Shown here piece after piece: positions 6,650-8,823 of a DNA stretch of 8,823 bases. How positions within the stretch are numbered: the first letter of the stretch is position 1; the number at the start of each line of letters is the position of its first letter. The translations under genes and the position numbers were made by a program. The notes beneath the pieces are model-generated. The model ran no database searches and was not told the origin of the DNA. It saw nothing but the letters and a program-made list of their open reading frames with translations. The stretch spans positions 1 to 8,823 of the forward strand of contig JAFYMA010000028.1 in NCBI GenBank assembly GCA_017556845.1, written 5' to 3'. The stretch comes from Clostridia bacterium (lineage in GTDB: Bacteria > Bacillota > Clostridia > Oscillospirales > CAG-272).

Positions 6650-7705
6650 TCAATCCTCCGTAATTATCATACTCATAATAGCATCGGGGTTAAGAGAATA
6701 ACGGATACCCTCAACTATTCTGACTATATTTCCAAGCTCCAGCTCCAACAGGTACATATAACAAAGCACCGTTATCGCAGGATACGTGGAGCATCTTATA
6801 TATTTTCTGCATTTTTCAGCACACAGACGCAATTCCGCATCTGCTCCTGAATTAAGTATCTTTGCGATTTTTTTATCCTTCAACGCTTCGGCGGAATCTG
6901 CATCTTCGATTATCGAATGAAGCTTTTTCAGACTAACCGTTCCGTGTAAAAGCAAAAGAGAGGAAATATACTCACTGTCAGCGTCGGGATATTTTTTCAA
7001 ACGCTGAGCTGTTGCAATATTTCTTGCATCGATATACGTTTTAAAAAAGTCCCTCGCCTGACGCTGTTCTTCCTTGCTTGACAAAGAACTTACCATATCC
7101 GACAATGAATCAAGTATCATATTCCATATATCCGCCTCGAGATGCACGACGTCAACGTACCGTCCGTCCTTAGGAACGTATTTAAGCAAAATACCGTAGT
7201 ATTCGGAAAACTCCGAAGCCTTTAAAATATCGTCATAGCATCTGGCATCCGAAAGCTCGGATATTCGTATTTTGGATTCCTTATCGAAATCCGACATAAG
7301 AATGTGAAACGATTCGTCCTTAAAATCAAGCCCCAACCGTGATACAGCCCTTATAAGAAGCGATGCTTCTCTTTTGGCGCAAAGAAATCTTTTTACGTAT
7401 TCTCCTCTGCCCTTCAGATAAAGCGCAAGCTTTTTATAATCGCCGTATTTGCGCTTTTCAAGCATATACTCTATCTGCTCACGGTGCATACCGCTTACTG
7501 CCTTTTCAGAGCTCATAACGCTTGCATAACGCTTTTTTGAGTTCAGATACGACGCCGCCTCGCCAACCGTGGCACACATTGAAAGCTGAGTATAGTCAGA
7601 CGTTGAAAATCTGTCGCCGTACATACAGCGCGCCTTTGCCGCAGCCGCGCCCTCACACCCCGGCAGCATTATGCGCTTTTTATTTTTTTTGATCTTGAAA
7701 TTCAT
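6650..7705 (-). CDS. atpC: V-type ATPase subunit C (d-type socket between shaft and K ring)
   Basis: 351 residues, close to the usual 330-350. C is a funnel-shaped, mostly helical protein that sits on the K ring and holds the foot of the D-F shaft. The sequence diverges a good deal, but the family pattern of all-helical repeats is clear. The C-terminal region, YMYLLELELGNIVRIVEGIR (about 317-336) followed by YSLNPDAIMSMI, matches the conserved E-(x)-NIR-I-(x)-G-(x)-N/G-(x)4-I end of the family. The start is ATG at 7703-7705, which overlaps the stop of the upstream gene as ATGA. No good Shine-Dalgarno is near it, so re-initiation after the upstream gene is likely. Met13 is a possible alternative but also lacks a site. 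The first residues (NFKIKKNKKR) are very basic and encoded by an A-run. In E. hirae this subunit lies between E and F; here it is ahead of I. Confidence 0.88.
   Translation of the reverse strand: MNFKIKKNKKRIMLPGCEGAAAAKARCMYGDRFSTSDYTQLSMCATVGEAASYLNSKKRYASVMSSEKAVSGMHREQIEYMLEKRKYGDYKKLALYLKGRGEYVKRFLCAKREASLLIRAVSRLGLDFKDESFHILMSDFDKESKIRISELSDARCYDDILKASEFSEYYGILLKYVPKDGRYVDVVHLEADIWNMILDSLSDMVSSLSSKEEQRQARDFFKTYIDARNIATAQRLKKYPDADSEYISSLLLLHGTVSLKKLHSIIEDADSAEALKDKKIAKILNSGADAELRLCAEKCRKYIRCSTYPAITVLCYMYLLELELGNIVRIVEGIRYSLNPDAIMSMIITED
6655..6659 (-). promoter_or_regulatory. Ribosome binding site of ntpI inside the end of atpC
   Basis: GGAGG with a 6-nt gap to the ATG of subunit I; it overlaps the last codons of C. 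This is the best Shine-Dalgarno match in the operon and fixes the I start at 6648. Confidence 0.85.
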
Positions 7706-8028
7706 TTCTGACCGAGCACCCTTGCAGTTATTTCGTTAGCCCACTTTTCACAATTTGCGTTATAGGCAAACTCAAGGTTATCCTTCATTTTTTTATATTT
7801 CTTGCTCGATTCATCCCATTGACCGTCCGCCTTCTTTTGCAGCTCGGTAAGCTGTTTTTTGATCTCCGCCTCCGCCTGTGCCATATACTCGCTTTTTATA
7901 TGTACCTTTGCGTCAGACAGCTCGGATTCAAGCATAGCGCGCTTTTTTTCCGTTTCCTTTGACAGCTTACGTGCTTTTTCATCAGATCTGACGATCTTTT
8001 CTATGATATTTTTCATTGAATAAACCAT
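7702..8028 (-). CDS. V-type ATPase peripheral-stalk coiled-coil subunit (G/H type, first gene of the operon)
   Basis: 108 residues from the first ATG (8028), or 104 from Met5 (8016). It is almost entirely charged helix, rich in Lys, Glu and Ala with heptad-like spacing (for example EKKRAMLESELSDAKVHIKS and AEIKKQLTELQKKA). It has no membrane segment and ends in a short AREITARVLG-like tail (NEITARVLGQK). Size, composition and first position in a V-type operon fit the stalk partner of subunit E (NtpF in E. hirae, AhaH in methanogens). It would dimerise with E and bridge head and subunit I. Start choice: Met1 has GGAAG (8036-8040) 7 nt upstream, but most of that lies in the arm of a hairpin; Met5 has AAAGGA (8028-8033) 11 nt upstream, a spacing close to the 10 nt used by E and A. 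I cannot decide and lean slightly to Met5. Coiled coils are poor family markers, so the name rests partly on context. Confidence 0.8.
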   Translation of the reverse strand: MVYSMKNIIEKIVRSDEKARKLSKETEKKRAMLESELSDAKVHIKSEYMAQAEAEIKKQLTELQKKADGQWDESSKKYKKMKDNLEFAYNANCEKWANEITARVLGQK

Positions 8029-8036
8029 CCTTTATC

Positions 8037-8058
8037 TTCCGATCGAAGCCAATCGGAA
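8037..8058 (-). promoter_or_regulatory. Hairpin in the ATPase operon leader, next to the first ribosome binding site
   Basis: On the minus strand TTCCGATTG pairs with CGATCGGAA around a GCTT tetraloop: 9 bp including one G-T wobble (arms 8050-8058 and 8037-8045). It lies directly upstream of the first gene. The 3' arm contains most of GGAAG (8036-8040), the candidate ribosome binding site of the longer start, while AAAGGA (8028-8033) stays outside. It has no T-run and is not a terminator. It may affect start choice, initiation rate or 5'-end stability; that is inference. Confidence 0.5.
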
Positions 8059-8073
8059 AAGCGTACAATAAAC

Positions 8074-8079
8074 CTTATA
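8074..8079 (-). promoter_or_regulatory. Weak candidate -10 box of the ATPase operon
   Basis: TATAAG on the minus strand (5 of 6 to TATAAT), about 16 bases before the leader hairpin. At 17-nt spacing the -35 position (8097-8102) reads AGTACA, only 3 of 6. A second option is TGGTATATC (8084-8092), an extended -10 form with 4 of 6. The region is AT-rich, so several such matches arise by chance. A promoter must lie somewhere between about 8060 and 8200, but its exact place is uncertain. Confidence 0.3.
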
Positions 8080-8140
8080 AAATGATATACCATAAATGTA
8101 CTTATTTAAAGACTAAATTTATAAAGATTTATGAATTGTA

Positions 8141-8169
8141 TTGATTTTTGTCACAGTTTGTATTAAAAT
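8141..8169 (+). promoter_or_regulatory. Sigma-70/SigA-type promoter of trmK
   Basis: TTGATT (8141-8146, 4 of 6 to TTGACA), then exactly 17 nt, then TAAAAT (8164-8169, 5 of 6 to TATAAT). Transcription would start near 8175-8178, giving a leader of about 35-40 nt before the trmK start. This is the best promoter match in the intergenic region on either strand. Confidence 0.6.
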
Positions 8170-8187
8170 ATCCGTACTATAAAATGC

Positions 8188-8199
8188 CTGCTCGGGCAG
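8188..8199 (+). other. Minimal stem-loop in the trmK leader
   Basis: CTGC-TCGG-GCAG, a 4-bp stem two bases before the ribosome binding site. Alternative pairings compete with it: TGCC (8185-8188) with GGCA (8195-8198), and GCTC (8190-8193) with GAGC (8204-8207). The last of these would cover the ribosome binding site. Stems this short can arise by chance. Confidence 0.25.
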
Positions 8200-8201
8200 T
8201 C

Positions 8202-8206
8202 AGGAG
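8202..8206 (+). promoter_or_regulatory. Ribosome binding site that sets the TTG start of trmK
   Basis: AGGAG with a 6-nt gap to TTG at 8213-8215. No ATG or GTG lies at a suitable distance; the next in-frame ATG (8234-8236) is 27 nt away and would remove the start of the SAM-binding fold's lead helix. Confidence 0.75.
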
Positions 8207-8212
8207 CTACCA

Positions 8213-8823
8213 TTGGCAAACGAAAGATTTGATATGATAATTTCCAACGTAAGACGCGGTATATCCGTTGCGGACATCGGTTGCGATCACGCATACGTAT
8301 CGTGCCGTCTTGTCGAATTGGGAATATCGGAAAAAGTATACGCATCCGATGTGCGTGAAGGTCCTTTACAGTGTGCAAAAAGCAACGTCGAGCGTTTTGG
8401 CTACAAAGATAAGATCACTGTAAGACTTGCTGACGGACTGTGCGGAATTGAGGATTTTTCCCCGGACGATATAATCATAGCAGGCATGGGCGGCGAATTG
8501 ATAGCGGATATTCTCAATCGCTGTCAATACGTAAAGCAGCACTCTGTGCATCTTATATTACAGCCTATGACCTGCTCTTACGAATTGAGAAAGTATCTGT
8601 GCGAAAACGGATACGAAATACTTTCAGAGTCACTTTGCCGCGATTCAGGCAGGATATACGAGTGCATATCGTGCAGATATTGCGGAAATGCTCAGAAGTA
8701 TTCCGAGGGAGATCTGTACGTCGGCTTCAAGACTGACAGTCAAGAGCTTTTCGGTGAATTTCTCAATTCAAAGATCGAAAAATTCAAAGTCATAATATCG
8801 GGAAAAAGAAAAGCCGGCTTAAA
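8213..8823 (+). CDS. trmK: tRNA (adenine22-N1)-methyltransferase TrmK, 3' end missing
   Basis: 203 full codons are visible; the family is usually about 230-240 residues, so perhaps 30 or more are cut off by the right edge. TrmK uses S-adenosylmethionine to methylate N1 of A22 in bacterial tRNAs. Visible landmarks are VADIGCDHAYVSC (19-31, SAM-binding motif I with the family's DIG-x-DHAY), YASDV (43-47, acidic end of the second strand), LADGL (72-76), IIIAGMGGELIADIL (87-101, the AGMGG hallmark), LILQP (114-118) and GRIYECI (146-152, like the family's G-x-x-YE-(x)2). It resembles Bacillus subtilis YqfN as I remember it. The start is TTG at 8213, chosen for its AGGAG at 6 nt; this leaves about 20 residues before motif I, slightly shorter than in B. 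subtilis. Eleven cysteines in 203 residues is unusually many, including C-x2-C-x2-C at 151-157. It is transcribed away from the ATPase. Confidence 0.93.
   Translation, partial: MANERFDMIISNVRRGISVADIGCDHAYVSCRLVELGISEKVYASDVREGPLQCAKSNVERFGYKDKITVRLADGLCGIEDFSPDDIIIAGMGGELIADILNRCQYVKQHSVHLILQPMTCSYELRKYLCENGYEILSESLCRDSGRIYECISCRYCGNAQKYSEGDLYVGFKTDSQELFGEFLNSKIEKFKVIISGKRKAGL

Larger units (their letters stand above)
8029..8212. other. Divergent intergenic region between the ATPase operon and trmK
   Basis: 184 bases without a convincing gene. From left to right it holds the ATPase leader hairpin, an AT-rich core (about 8060-8170) that should carry both promoters, and the short trmK 5' untranslated region. 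The core is rich in TTTATAAA-like words. I see no clear operator palindrome or riboswitch. Minus-strand open frames that cover its right part (8163-8378) have no protein-like features. Confidence 0.7.

Noticed and set aside
6650..7669. Met13 as the start of subunit C
   Set aside because: It would remove the Lys-rich start, but it lacks a ribosome binding site and loses the ATGA coupling to the upstream gene.
8163..8551. Two minus-strand open frames (8163-8378 and 8366-8551) over the trmK start
   Set aside because: They overlap a well-supported trmK on the other strand, have arginine/isoleucine-rich shadow composition and no credible ribosome binding site.

Overview
The window holds one nearly complete V-type (A/V-type) ATPase operon on the minus strand, and the start of a divergent gene, trmK, on the plus strand. 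The organism is most likely a member of the Bacillota, probably a clostridial anaerobe. The reasons are a bacterial V-type ATPase whose K subunit has a two-helix clostridial style C-terminus, a TrmK-type tRNA methyltransferase, clear AGGAG-like ribosome binding sites, mostly TAA stop codons and moderate GC. I cannot name a species.

Reading the minus strand in its own 5' to 3' direction (right to left in window coordinates), the layout is: an AT-rich leader with a hairpin (about 8029-8130); a peripheral-stalk coiled-coil subunit of G/H type (7702-8028); C (6650-7705); I (4747-6648); K (4263-4712); F (3953-4261); E (3351-3953); A (1570-3330); B (148-1524); and the first 43 codons of D (1-129), which runs off the left edge. 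All junctions are tight: overlaps of 4 and 1 nt, and gaps of 1, 1, 18, 20, 34 and 45 nt. This fits a single transcript. The three widest gaps include the two with small hairpins, upstream of K and upstream of B. K and B are both needed in several copies per complex.

The genes make one machine. A3B3 is the catalytic head. D and F form the central shaft, with C as the socket that joins the shaft to the membrane ring. The K ring and subunit I form the ion path. E and the G/H-like protein form the peripheral stalks. The pump could run as ATP hydrolase or as synthase; the sequence does not decide. The C-terminal hairpin of K has the expected carboxylate (Glu132) but no glutamine, which argues weakly for protons rather than sodium.

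On the right, a sigma-70-like promoter (8141-8169) and a ribosome binding site lead into a TTG-initiated trmK (8213 to the right edge, cut at the 3' end). It has no evident functional link to the ATPase; the two units share only a divergent intergenic region.

I do not see a new biological system here. The points worth a second look are the subunit order, the two-part K subunit, the leader and intergenic hairpins, the start choices, and single deviations from the classical ATPase alpha/beta signature in both A and B. No mobile element, CRISPR array, tRNA, rRNA or factor-independent terminator was seen.
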